A stretch of DNA of 64,000 nt from DATGZX01 sp035296965. GTDB taxonomy: Bacteria > Planctomycetota > Planctomycetia > Gemmatales > Gemmataceae. The first letter of the stretch is position 1; every line of letters begins with the position of its first letter. A program made the translations under genes and the position numbers. The notes under the pieces are model-generated. The model worked only from the letters and a program-made list of their open reading frames with translations, made no database searches and was not told the DNA's origin. The stretch covers positions 1 through 64,000 of the forward strand of contig DATGZX010000010.1 in NCBI GenBank assembly GCA_035296965.1, in the 5' to 3' direction. Positions 50,997 through 60,195 of the stretch are shown here, one piece after another.

Positions 50997-53249
50997 ATGA
51001 ACTCCAACACGCGTCCCTATGTTGCCCTGGTACTGGTAATGCTCTTCGAGGTCGGCCTGTTCGTCGCTTCCCTGGATCAGCGCCGCCAACATCTGGAGAT
51101 AAGGCAGCTAGCGAAGCAAGCCGACGAAGGCCTAGTCATCCGGGGGAATGGGTTGGGTTATTATGCCTGGCTCCGCTCGCTTTTGATCGACCACGATTGG
51201 GACTTTGGCAACGAATTTGACGACCACGCGATCGTGGGCGATTATGTGCCGCCCAAAACATATGTGACCGACCTTGGCCGCCGCGCCAACCAGTGGTCAG
51301 TCGGGCCGGCATACGTTTGGGCATTGGCGGTGGTGCCGACCCATGGTATCCTCGTAGTGCTCGGCGACTCGTCACCATGGCCTGCCGACGGCTATTCGCT
51401 GCCGTACCAAATCGCGGTCGGGGTGACTACCCTGCTTGTGTCTTTCGCCGGCCTGTGTTTTATTTATGGCATCTGCCGGCATTACGCCCGGCCCAGCCGA
51501 GCCGCGCTGGCAGTTGCCTTGCTCACGCTGGGCACGACGCTCATCTATTACAATGCGGTCGAGGTGAGCATGGCCCACGGCGCAGGTGCGACCTTTCTGG
51601 CTGCGCTTGTTTGGTACTGGCTGAGAGACTATGGATCGCTTCGCATGCGCCGGTGGTTTGTCGTCGGCCTCTTGGTTGGAGCGACCGCACTGATGCGCTG
51701 GCAATTGGTGACGTTTGCCGTGCTGCCGGGCGCGGAGGCGGCGCTGTCGTGGTGGCGGACGAGAGAGAATCTCGGGAAGCATTTCGCCGGCTTGACACTG
51801 GCGGCATTGGGAGCGGCAGCAGTCTTCTTTCCACAGATGATCGCCTGGAAATGCGTGTATGGGCACTGGCTGGTCCAACCGGTGCCGCAGATCGCCTATC
51901 ACTGGCTCAGTCCCTCGTTATGGCAGGTCTTTTTCTCCTACGACCGGGGGCTATTCTACTGGACGCCGTTATGCGCGCTGGCGTTGCTAGGCTTCTTCGT
52001 TGGTCGATCCGCACGACCCGAGTCGTTCGTTCTCCTACTGGCAGCGTTCGCGCTGCAGGTTTACGCCTTGTCAAGCCTGTGGGGAAAGGGGGATTTTCTA
52101 AAGGATGTGGGGAACTTTGCCGGCGCCTTCCCTGCAAGATCGTACGGCATGCGCCACTTGACGGAAGCCCTGGTCGTCCTCGCACCGGGGCTCGCACGAC
52201 TCTTCGAACGGGCCGGCCGAATTTCATTTCGCTTGCTTTGCTGGGCGAGCTTTCTGTCGGCGCTTGGGAACCTGGTTCTTGTCTACCAGTACAGCAACGG
52301 TGCCCTTCCCGCGGATGCAGGAGCTGAGCCTGGCAGGTTGGTTGAGTCGGTTTGGGGCTTCATCGACAAAGAGCCGATGCTATTCATGCTTCTTGTCGAA
52401 GGGGTCGGCCTTGTTTTTCTGATCTTGCTTTGGGCCGATCGGCAGGCGGCGCTGCCGGACCCCAATGGTGTGCCGAGCAAGAATGTAACTTTGGTGACTG
52501 TCCGCTGGGGTATCCTCGTTCTCCTGATTCTCGGGTCTTTGCTCCTGCGGTTCCTGGCGCCTCAGCCAGTTGGGTTCCAGTTCAAGACCTTTCGAGACGC
52601 GGCCGGCAATGGTCACAGGTATGCGGTCTTTATTCCTCACAACTATGACAGCCATCGGTGCTACTCGGCCATTCTCTTTCTGCACGGGTTCGGCGCTCGA
52701 GGAACTGATGGCATGCGGCCGACGCAAGGCGGACTAGGGACGGTAATCCGGGAGCAAGAATCAACCTTTGACATGATCGTCGCCTTTCCGCAGTCGGAAA
52801 CCGGCGCCTGGGATGCCGAGACACCCGACGGAAAGAGGGCGCTGCAGATTCTGGACGAGGTGATGAAGGATTACAAAATCGATCCCGATCGCGTCCACCT
52901 CACAGGATACTCACGGGGCGCTTTTGGGACTTGGAGCCTAGCTGCCGCTTATCCCGACAAATGGGCCGCGATCGTCCCCGTCTCCGGTGGCGGTGATCCG
53001 AACAAGGCTGAGCAGATCAGCCACATCCCCTGCTGGTGTTTCCACGGCGAGCAGGATAAAGTCATTTCGGTGGAGGAATCCAGGCGGATGATCGAGGCTC
53101 TGCGGCGAGCGGGAGGAAACCCGCGATATAAGGAATACGCCGGAGTTGGGCACAATTGCGTGGACACTGCTTATCGGTCCTTGGATCTTATTCCTTGGTT
53201 ACGGAATCAGGCAAGAGAACAGAAACCGGCCGAAATCCCAGTTAAGTGA
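50997..53249 (+). CDS. Polytopic membrane (GT-C-like) protein fused to alpha/beta hydrolase domain
   Basis: 750 residues. Residues ~1-520 contain about ten to twelve membrane helices with a first outer loop YYAWLRSLLIDHDWDF, resembling GT-C (PMT/ArnT-like) glycosyltransferases or their pseudo-forms. Residues ~540-735 are a hydrolase homologous to the two upstream: RYAVFIPHNYDSHRC, LFLHGFGARGTDGM, LTGYSRGAFGTW with Ser639, Asp687 (GEQDKV) and His719 (GVGHNC), a complete triad. Fusion of such a membrane part with a hydrolase suggests action on a cell-surface polymer or lipid-linked sugar. This is inference. Confidence 0.8.
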   Translation: MNSNTRPYVALVLVMLFEVGLFVASLDQRRQHLEIRQLAKQADEGLVIRGNGLGYYAWLRSLLIDHDWDFGNEFDDHAIVGDYVPPKTYVTDLGRRANQWSVGPAYVWALAVVPTHGILVVLGDSSPWPADGYSLPYQIAVGVTTLLVSFAGLCFIYGICRHYARPSRAALAVALLTLGTTLIYYNAVEVSMAHGAGATFLAALVWYWLRDYGSLRMRRWFVVGLLVGATALMRWQLVTFAVLPGAEAALSWWRTRENLGKHFAGLTLAALGAAAVFFPQMIAWKCVYGHWLVQPVPQIAYHWLSPSLWQVFFSYDRGLFYWTPLCALALLGFFVGRSARPESFVLLLAAFALQVYALSSLWGKGDFLKDVGNFAGAFPARSYGMRHLTEALVVLAPGLARLFERAGRISFRLLCWASFLSALGNLVLVYQYSNGALPADAGAEPGRLVESVWGFIDKEPMLFMLLVEGVGLVFLILLWADRQAALPDPNGVPSKNVTLVTVRWGILVLLILGSLLLRFLAPQPVGFQFKTFRDAAGNGHRYAVFIPHNYDSHRCYSAILFLHGFGARGTDGMRPTQGGLGTVIREQESTFDMIVAFPQSETGAWDAETPDGKRALQILDEVMKDYKIDPDRVHLTGYSRGAFGTWSLAAAYPDKWAAIVPVSGGGDPNKAEQISHIPCWCFHGEQDKVISVEESRRMIEALRRAGGNPRYKEYAGVGHNCVDTAYRSLDLIPWLRNQAREQKPAEIPVK

Positions 53250-53253
53250 TTTC

Positions 53254-53526
53254 TCAGTACTCTTTGACTGATCCGATGTCCTCGGCTTTTCGAGAATTGT
53301 ATTTCCAGGAGTAGAAGCGCAGGCTGATCGCACCGACGACCGCGCTGCCTACAAGAGCGACGCGAACTACTGCCTGATCCGCTGAAACTGAGGGACCGTT
53401 GATCCAGTACAAGAACGGGACGAGAGCGAGGGTTGTCCAGGAGAAGAATTCAAGACGAGAGCGGACTTTCTGCCATGAAAGTTCCGCGTCGAGCGAGGCC
53501 CGCTGATCGAGTTGTTCTGATGTCAT
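53254..53526 (-). CDS. Small two-helix membrane protein, unknown
   Basis: 90 residues with a charged N-terminus (SLDAELSWQKVRSRLEF) and two membrane helices (FFSWTTLALVPFLYWI; VVRVALVGSAVVGAISLRFY). It ends YNSRKAEDIGSVKEY. Its stop lies four bases from the convergent hydrolase stop. It is the last of a minus-strand series beginning at 57669. No family recognised. Confidence 0.55.
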   Translation of the reverse strand: MTSEQLDQRASLDAELSWQKVRSRLEFFSWTTLALVPFLYWINGPSVSADQAVVRVALVGSAVVGAISLRFYSWKYNSRKAEDIGSVKEY

Positions 53527-53573
53527 AGAAATGTCGTCCCTTGTGAGAGGACGCGGGAGATCAGCGCCATGGG

Positions 53574-54479
53574 TTATCTTCGCGCCGCCGCGAGCACTGC
53601 GCGTTCGACAACGAATTCGAGTCCGCTCGACATTTCGGGGTGTGGACTAATCGCGATGACTCTCCCGTCCCCAAAAGTGTCGGCGATAATCGCTGGAGTG
53701 TCGATCATCGTTCCCCTCTGCTGATCGTACTGTGCTGTCTCTGTGCGAAAATATGCCAACGCCAAGTATTTCGGGGATTCCAGCATGGGCGCACGCCTGA
53801 ATATTGGTCCATTGGTGTACCGAACACTGCCTGACTTCGCCAAGCTGCCAAGAACTGTTAGTCCTGCACCAGTGAATTCGAGCTGGACGTTTCCGACGCC
53901 GCGATCCGACATCAGCCTAATGCCTAGATCAGGAACATCAATGTCTCCCGACAGATAAGGTGCATCGAGCATCCCCAGACCCCACTTACATTGTGCCGTC
54001 GCCAAGTAGGCCCCAGCACAGATTCCCACATAGCCGCCGCCGCCACTGACGTACGCGCGGACCGCGTCTTTGCCCTCGCTTTTGAGGGCTTCTGACTGAT
54101 TCAATGCGTTACCCCCCGGGAACACGACGACGTGGAACGTATCTAGTGCTCCGGCCCGCATATCGGCTCCCGAAACATATTGCCATGTAACATGTGCACT
54201 TTGGCCCAAGACATCCGTCAGGTGCTTCGAGGGCTGGATATCGTCCCCTTCCTTGAAAACAGCTACCCTTATCTGCGGATCCTCCCTGCACTCTGGCGAT
54301 CGACAGAAAGATTGCGTGAGTTCATCGGTCCGGAGCCCAGCGGAAGTGGCGTGCCGTGCATATTGCCACGCCGGGTATGCGCCGGCACAGAGACAGCCAA
54401 TCGCTCCACCGACAATCAGTCGCCACATCCAGTTGCGAATTGAGCGCTTAGAATGCTCGAGGAGTGCTTTCTCGGCCAT
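53574..54479 (-). CDS. Membrane-anchored class I glutamine amidotransferase-like (BPL-N type) protein
   Basis: 301 residues from ATG 54479 (GGAGG upstream). One N-terminal helix (WRLIVGGAIGCLCAGAYPAW) anchors a GATase1-like fold: IRVAVFKEGD, HVVVFPGGNALNQ, and YVSGGGGYVGICAGAYLAT, where the Cys in GICAGAYL takes the nucleophile-elbow position, ending with DGRVIAISPHPEMSS. It matches BPL-N (biotin-protein-ligase N-terminal) proteins found across bacteria. Activity unproved; the His-x-Glu (HPE) of the triad is present. It follows the GT-C gene closely. Confidence 0.78.
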   Translation of the reverse strand: MAEKALLEHSKRSIRNWMWRLIVGGAIGCLCAGAYPAWQYARHATSAGLRTDELTQSFCRSPECREDPQIRVAVFKEGDDIQPSKHLTDVLGQSAHVTWQYVSGADMRAGALDTFHVVVFPGGNALNQSEALKSEGKDAVRAYVSGGGGYVGICAGAYLATAQCKWGLGMLDAPYLSGDIDVPDLGIRLMSDRGVGNVQLEFTGAGLTVLGSLAKSGSVRYTNGPIFRRAPMLESPKYLALAYFRTETAQYDQQRGTMIDTPAIIADTFGDGRVIAISPHPEMSSGLEFVVERAVLAAARR

Positions 54480-54517
54480 CTTGCCTCCTTCGTGACAATC
54501 CACATCTCCGCGCGCCA

Positions 54518-56365
54518 TTATTCAGAAATTGTGCCCGTCGGGATATCAGCTAGGCCAAGCTCGCGTCGTACGTGGTTTGCTTCGCTAGTCGAAATGTGGT
54601 AGATGTAAAACGAATATCCAGCCATGGCGAATGGCTTAAATCGGAGGAAGTACGAGTAGTCGTCGGTGCGGTCATGAATGCGATGAACACTCAACGCGTA
54701 CCATCCGGCCATCGGCGCGCACTTGGCTGGCTCTAGTTGCACTGTCCGTTGTTCACCAGTCCCGTTCAACAAGTCGCCGGAAAACGCGTTGGTGAAAAGT
54801 ACCCGGAGCGGCCGCGCCTCGGGGTGTTTCTCGCACCAACGCTTCAAGTAGAACACATCTTGACCCCAATCGATAGTCGAGTCAAGAAGGTAGAAATGGC
54901 CATTTGTCGGGCCGCCTACGATTTCGTTAAAATAAGACATGCTGTGCGGATAGATCCACAAGCAGCTAGCAATGATCCAGATTACAGATACTCTTGCAAG
55001 AGCGCCGAGGGCCCAGGGCAGCCTCCCGATCGCAGGAGCAATGCTGCTAATCCAGATAACAAGAAACGGATACGCAGGAAGCACATATCGAAAATGGCGG
55101 CTGAAGCCGGTCTGCAGACTGACGAAGACAAAAAGAACAATGCCCGGCGACAAAAGAACGAGTTCGTTGGGCAAATTGGCCCTTACCCAATTTTGGGAAC
55201 GGCTGATCCCATCTTTCGTTCGTCCAATGACAATGGTCTTAAGAGATGCAAGCCTGATTCCGATCGCGAGAAGTGCCAACAACCACATCCCGATTGGGAT
55301 TTTCAATGCCGCACAAACAAGATAATAGTACCACCAACCGCGATCACTCCATTGGCCCAATAAATATGATTGCATGCCCCGCTCAAAATCCAGTTTTTGA
55401 AGGTCAACGCCACGAACATAGTCGCGTGGCAAAGGCACGCACACATCGGAAAGCCAGGTTCCGGCAAATTGGTTTCCTCCCCGACCTCCATCAAGGATCG
55501 AGTCATTTCCCGCCAGCGTATGGCTGGTGAAGGTAAAGTGCCCCAACTTCGTGAAAGTTCCATCGAAGGCGTAACCGAGGTTGAGTACAAAGATACCTGC
55601 CAGCACAACCCAGCCAAGCTGCATAACTTGCGTCCTGAAGGGAACGTTGGTTTTGCGCGAACGATGACAGCAGATCAAGCCTACCCAAAGAAGAGGCCAA
55701 AGGCCAAACAGAAGAACCCATGTCATCTTCGTGAGCTGAGCCAACCCAAGAAAGACGCCTGCCAACGTGGCGCCGGAGCAGTCTGGTTCTTTCAACCAAC
55801 GCCAGAAAAAGTAGCCGGCAGTGACGCCCAACGCACCAGCGGCGGCGTCGGGACAAAGCGTTGCCGACCACGCGAGCACGTCTGGCGTAAAGCACCACAG
55901 GATCAGCGCGATCCGGCCGGCACACTTACCGTAAAGCTCTGTGGCCCAGCGCCAGCAGAACCACGCTCCCATCATGGCAAACGGTATGCATGACCAGCGA
56001 GCAAGGGCAAAATATAGTGCTGCGCTATCAACGTTCCGGCGAAGAAAATCAAGACTCACGCTCCACTCGATACGTTTTGCTACCTCCTCGCGTTGCTCCT
56101 GGTAATACTTCCAATCGGCGACGGGATTGCACAGTTTGACAGGTGCAGATGCGATGATCCTCAAGAGGGGTGGATTTACGGGATACAAATCGAAGGTGCC
56201 GAGTTCCCAACTTGCAACGCCCGCAGCCAAGTGGCCGACTTCGTCAACCGCCGGGGCGTTTCGTAGATCCAGCCATATAAGCAGTCCCGCATAGCCAATC
56301 AGTGTTGCGCCAATGATGAACGAATCCGCGCGCCGCAACTCGCCCGCTATTCTTGAGACGATCAT
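54518..56365 (-). CDS. GT-C family membrane glycosyltransferase (ArnT/PMT-like)
   Basis: 615 residues with about ten to twelve membrane helices. The first outer loop holds the GT-C acidic motif NAPAVDEVGHLAAGVASWEL and NPPLLRIIASAPV; the lower loops include YFNEIVGGPTNG, with WGQDVFYLKRWCEKHP toward the C-terminal domain. Such enzymes transfer sugars from polyprenyl-phosphate donors to proteins or lipids on the outer face. The ATG overlaps the stop of the previous gene (ATGA, 56362-56365), so translation is coupled. Confidence 0.85.
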   Translation of the reverse strand: MIVSRIAGELRRADSFIIGATLIGYAGLLIWLDLRNAPAVDEVGHLAAGVASWELGTFDLYPVNPPLLRIIASAPVKLCNPVADWKYYQEQREEVAKRIEWSVSLDFLRRNVDSAALYFALARWSCIPFAMMGAWFCWRWATELYGKCAGRIALILWCFTPDVLAWSATLCPDAAAGALGVTAGYFFWRWLKEPDCSGATLAGVFLGLAQLTKMTWVLLFGLWPLLWVGLICCHRSRKTNVPFRTQVMQLGWVVLAGIFVLNLGYAFDGTFTKLGHFTFTSHTLAGNDSILDGGRGGNQFAGTWLSDVCVPLPRDYVRGVDLQKLDFERGMQSYLLGQWSDRGWWYYYLVCAALKIPIGMWLLALLAIGIRLASLKTIVIGRTKDGISRSQNWVRANLPNELVLLSPGIVLFVFVSLQTGFSRHFRYVLPAYPFLVIWISSIAPAIGRLPWALGALARVSVIWIIASCLWIYPHSMSYFNEIVGGPTNGHFYLLDSTIDWGQDVFYLKRWCEKHPEARPLRVLFTNAFSGDLLNGTGEQRTVQLEPAKCAPMAGWYALSVHRIHDRTDDYSYFLRFKPFAMAGYSFYIYHISTSEANHVRRELGLADIPTGTISE

Positions 56366-57669
56366 GTGGGAATCGACTTGCGTCGTCGCCTGCGTATTAG
56401 AACGACCACAAGTAGAGCAATAGCGATGCCAGCAGCGTTAACAGCCAGCAACCAACCGAACTTCGTACGTCTAGCTAAGGCCGGGGCAACGTACTCTTCA
56501 TTATAACCTGCCAATCGCACGGGAATCCCAGCGTCGTTTACAATGAACACCGTGCTTTCCATATCATCCAGTATCAAATCTCCCGTCTTCAGGCCAAGGG
56601 CACCGTAGCTAAATTGATTTGAAGGGAGTGGTGAATTCAGCGAACATTCCTTGAGTGTGATGACTTCGTTTAAGGTGTCGACATTATCAGGAAGACCATC
56701 TGGATGCCACACCTCATGAATGACTGCCGGGAAGAAGATGCCGTCCACTTGCTTCCATTCCCAGGAGATAGACTTAGTGATCGGGCCTCCAGCATTTTCA
56801 CCTTTCGAAAAGATCAAGCTGACCGGGTTGTAACCGGCTAGAGGACTCCAAACCGAAGTCCAGGTCGTGAACTTCCCATCCGGAGACGTAATCGGTAAAC
56901 GAAGTCGGTACCAAATGCTGCCGGCCTGTTCCGCTTCGTCGATCTCTAACTTCTGTACCTTCTGTTGCTGGTCAGCCCCCTTTTCGCCTTTCAGCGTGGA
57001 CAAATACATCTGAAGCTCTTCCCAGCTCTTTTGGTTGGAAGCGCAGCGGTAGAAAGTTCGAGGATCTAGCAGACCGGAATACTCCCTTCCCCTCGCCTTT
57101 TCTGGGGCAAGCCGATGCGCCATTCGTTTGTTTTGGGCCTTTGGGTTGTCGCCGGCCACGACACTCGTAGCGGGCGGCTGCTTGGGGTTGAAAAATGTGT
57201 AATCCTCTGATGTGACGATGGAACGGCCGTCGTCTGCATCCCCGACGCCAGGCATGATAACAGGTTTTCTTGAAGTAGTCGTCAATAAACGAAACCTCTT
57301 GGTCTCTCGTTCTCGGAAAACCCGCCCCGATTCCATGTCAATAGCCACCTTCTGGTTCACCTCAATCTCCCGGATTAGTGCCGGCGAACTATCCTTTGGT
57401 AGCCGCGCCCCAAACGCCTCTTTCACAAAATCGCGCGAGAGGTAGTCCTCGTGGTGAACCGAGTATGAAGCTTGCAAGGTTTCAATGCGTTCATAATTGG
57501 CGCGCGTCTGGACGCTCAGTAGTTCCAAGATCTGAGACCTGGCAGAAGGTTGGACTTTGTGCCAGGCAAGATCGGCGGGCACTTGGGCATAGCTCACTTC
57601 CGTGTCAAAAAAACCACAGTAAGCAAATGCCAACCAAAGTACATAGGAAATCTTTCCAAAACGAGCCAT
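56362..57669 (-). CDS. Exported protein with C-terminal membrane anchor and basic tail
   Basis: 435 residues. Signal peptide at 1-~28 (ISYVLWLAFAYCGFF ... VSYAQ). The middle is a beta-rich domain (SYSVHHEDYLSRDFVKEAF, VAIDMESGRVFRERETKRF, SISWEWKQVDGIFFPAVIHEVW) reminiscent of LolA-like or outer-membrane lipoprotein-sorting folds but not clearly assignable. The C-terminus has one membrane helix (NAAGIAIALLVVVLI) and RRRRRKS. This tail resembles a protein-sorting signal but has no PEP or LPxTG motif. It is translationally coupled to the glycosyltransferase gene. Confidence 0.6.
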   Translation of the reverse strand: MARFGKISYVLWLAFAYCGFFDTEVSYAQVPADLAWHKVQPSARSQILELLSVQTRANYERIETLQASYSVHHEDYLSRDFVKEAFGARLPKDSSPALIREIEVNQKVAIDMESGRVFRERETKRFRLLTTTSRKPVIMPGVGDADDGRSIVTSEDYTFFNPKQPPATSVVAGDNPKAQNKRMAHRLAPEKARGREYSGLLDPRTFYRCASNQKSWEELQMYLSTLKGEKGADQQQKVQKLEIDEAEQAGSIWYRLRLPITSPDGKFTTWTSVWSPLAGYNPVSLIFSKGENAGGPITKSISWEWKQVDGIFFPAVIHEVWHPDGLPDNVDTLNEVITLKECSLNSPLPSNQFSYGALGLKTGDLILDDMESTVFIVNDAGIPVRLAGYNEEYVAPALARRTKFGWLLAVNAAGIAIALLVVVLIRRRRRKSIPT

Positions 57670-57843
57670 GGCAGTAGTCCTTGGAGAGCTCTAAAGTACG
57701 AATGTGGCGCGCATACATAGGAGGCGAGAGCTCCCTTGTAGTGTTCGGACCCGCCGGAAAGCGTTGTGGTCAGGTGTATAGCCCCGACCACAACGGCGGT
57801 CCTCCGTCACTGAGCGAAGTTATCCATCGGCCTCACGATCGCA

Positions 57844-58296
57844 TCAGCCGTTCTCATTGCAACCGTTATCCTTACATGAATCTTTAGGGTTATTGTTTAT
57901 TCCTGGCATTGAAGCACATGATTGGCAGTTGGCTCCGCTTCCGTTACACATAATTCCAAAGAGAGTGGGGCCACAGATGCCGGGTATTGTGGTAGCAGTA
58001 CAGGGGTAAACTGTTGTGCAAGGCACCTGCTCCGTCGAGACTTGTGAACCGCCGATACCATTCTGGTACAGCCAAAGCCCCGAACCTTGCGATGTACCAG
58101 GGCCACAACTTGTTGTGGGCGGATTATTGTAGCAATACGGGCAAGTGCCTTGACTTGGAGCAATACATTGGGCAAATGGTGTGCAACCTGAGGTGCAGTT
58201 GTTAGCTAGGGCTGAGCTGCCTGATAACAGCAGCGTGTCAAGAGCAATCAGCCCCACTGCGAACATTCCAAGAACAAACCACAAGCGTCCAGACAT
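57844..58296 (-). CDS. Cysteine-rich secreted protein, unknown
   Basis: 150 residues from ATG 58296 with a perfect AGGAGG. Signal peptide 1-~31 (FVLGMFAVGLIALDTLLLSG ... ALA), then a mature chain with about 16 cysteines in short spacings (CTSGCTPFAQCIAP, CPYCYNNPPTTSCGPG, CNGSGANCQSCASM, CKDNGCNENG). This pattern suggests a disulfide-stabilised extracellular protein. No family recognised. It lies between the DUF1573 genes and the envelope operon on the same strand. Confidence 0.65.
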   Translation of the reverse strand: MSGRLWFVLGMFAVGLIALDTLLLSGSSALANNCTSGCTPFAQCIAPSQGTCPYCYNNPPTTSCGPGTSQGSGLWLYQNGIGGSQVSTEQVPCTTVYPCTATTIPGICGPTLFGIMCNGSGANCQSCASMPGINNNPKDSCKDNGCNENG

Positions 58297-58462
58297 CGTC
58301 AGACTCCTCCTGAAAAGAGACCATAGTGTAAGTACTGGGTGATCCGTGCCTTAGCCTCTCGGCCGTCGTTCAACGCGGATTCCAATCGAACTCTAATATC
58401 ATGTTTATAGCGGACAAGTGTGGGTGCATGTGACCTCCGACAATCCTTGCAGAGAGGCAGAC

Positions 58463-60079
58463 TCACAACTTACGACGCGTTCCAATTCCAGCGCACTTGA
58501 TCTCAATTAGCTCCTGGTGTGATCCAGATGTGACATTCGCCAGAATCGTATCTTGCCACAGTCCCGCGGCCAGTAGCTTGATCGATACGACTAGCTCAAG
58601 ACCATCGGCCTTTCTCTCGATCCGAACGGCAGCTTCGCGGGGGATGGTTTTCAGCTTCACCTCGAGAGGATCCCCATTCGCCGATCTGAAGCGAATGCGA
58701 TAATCGCGCATTTCACCGACAGGCAATTCCCCTAAGGCAATTGCGCTGGGGATGACAGAAACCCTTGGTGCCACCTCGAAGATGATGGGAACCGGAATTT
58801 CCGGTGAGAAGCGGCTGTCCGTAATCAATCGGGCAATCTGGCTGTACTTTCCTGCGGGATGGTTAGCGAGGTTGAGTTCGAACGTAACTCTGTACGACCG
58901 GAGACCCTCAGAATCTTGTGAATTCGCGATGCGCCAGCTGAGCGGCGGCCCTACCGAATCGATTCTGCCAAGTTCATAGCGATCGACAGGCGTCTCCGTA
59001 ACGGTCACAGAACGCAAGTACGAGCGCCCCGGCCGGACTAATCCAAAGTCAATTGCAGCTGGTTCGACGGATTTGAAGATCGCCTGGCTTCCAAACAGAG
59101 ACAACAGCACTTTGCGAGAAAGGTTCGTTTCTGGCTCAGTCAAAGTCAAGTACACGTATTGGCGTAAGGAAGACGTGTTCCGTGAAGCGACGTCAACCGC
59201 CAGGGCAATCGATCGGCCAGGCTTTAGCACAGTATCGCCGATAACCGACGTGGTTGTGCATCCACATGACGTGCTCGGCATGGCAAGTACGAGTGCTAAT
59301 TCGCCGACATTCGTTAAGGTGAAGGTGTGTGTGACTTTCTGATTTGGTCTGATCTCGCCGAAATTATGATCGATCTCGCTCGCACGCACGACACCGGAAC
59401 CAACAGCTATGGGAACACCCGGATTGGCATTATGCAGCCTCCAGGCTTTTGGAAATCTCTGCTCCAAAAATGCGGATTCCGGAACGAGTGCAACTTGGGA
59501 GGTTCCATGTACCATCTGATAGAACGTAGAGCCACCGACTGTAACGGCACCCAGAAGTAAGTGCAAGTGGCCGTTAGAGTCCATGAGAACCCCCGGCAAG
59601 GGCCGATTGTTGTTGGCGTCGTCCAACAATTCTACGGGACCAACCTCGAAAACTGCCGATCCGGGTGGTTTACACTCCGCCTGGATAGCGCGCATGATTT
59701 CTTCGGTCTCCTTCGGTCCCTTCTGCGGCAAGTTATCGGGGTCGAGCCCGAGTTGAGCACGAACGGCAGAGATAGTTTTTGGCAAACACGAATCGCGACA
59801 GTCATGCGCATTGCTTTCCAGGCTAGTCGGATCAGAACGATTCGAGTCGTCGGACTTTGTGGAAATCGGCGTGCCGAAACGCCCACACCCGGTGATTGAC
59901 ATCATCGTCACGAGCAGGAAGCAATGAGACCATCGGCTGTGAAAGAGTGCAAACGACAAGTTTTCACTTCGAGGACTAGCTGTAGCTAGCACTGCCGCGC
60001 TAGATCGGTTCTCAAAGCAAGAGGAAAGTGCTCTATAAACACGAGCAAGTGAATCATTTTTGTATTGGCTTCGATGCAC
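58463..60079 (-). CDS. DUF1573 lipoprotein with a C39-peptidase-like N-terminal domain
   Basis: 538 residues in the open frame; the true start is uncertain and is probably nearer the lipoprotein signal (FLLVTMMSITGCGRFG, lipobox ITGC) at ~residues 54-65. Residues ~105-215 (SAVRAQLGLDPDNLPQ; LLGAVTVGGSTFYQMVHG) resemble a C39-like double-glycine peptidase domain lacking an obvious catalytic Cys. Residues ~230-330 are DUF1573 (DHNFGEIRPNQKVTHTFTLTNVG, TSCGCTTTSV), an Ig-like domain common in planctomycetes and Bacteroidota, with a further copy after it. Role unknown, probably periplasmic binding or scaffolding. Confidence 0.65.
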   Translation of the reverse strand: MHRSQYKNDSLARVYRALSSCFENRSSAAVLATASPRSENLSFALFHSRWSHCFLLVTMMSITGCGRFGTPISTKSDDSNRSDPTSLESNAHDCRDSCLPKTISAVRAQLGLDPDNLPQKGPKETEEIMRAIQAECKPPGSAVFEVGPVELLDDANNNRPLPGVLMDSNGHLHLLLGAVTVGGSTFYQMVHGTSQVALVPESAFLEQRFPKAWRLHNANPGVPIAVGSGVVRASEIDHNFGEIRPNQKVTHTFTLTNVGELALVLAMPSTSCGCTTTSVIGDTVLKPGRSIALAVDVASRNTSSLRQYVYLTLTEPETNLSRKVLLSLFGSQAIFKSVEPAAIDFGLVRPGRSYLRSVTVTETPVDRYELGRIDSVGPPLSWRIANSQDSEGLRSYRVTFELNLANHPAGKYSQIARLITDSRFSPEIPVPIIFEVAPRVSVIPSAIALGELPVGEMRDYRIRFRSANGDPLEVKLKTIPREAAVRIERKADGLELVVSIKLLAAGLWQDTILANVTSGSHQELIEIKCAGIGTRRKL

Positions 60080-60195
60080 GACTCAATCTCCGTGGCAAAA
60101 CAGGCAGCCTAGATCGTCCGCGCGTCCGATCGCAAGATTCAACTCTCAAAGTCGGTTGCACGCGAACATGATTTACATCCTTCAGAGCATGGCAA

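Noticed and set aside
56362..57669. Exosortase or sortase substrate call for the exported protein with the RRRRRK tail
   Set aside because: The C-terminal helix and basic cluster fit, but there is no PEP, LPxTG or similar recognition motif before the helix.
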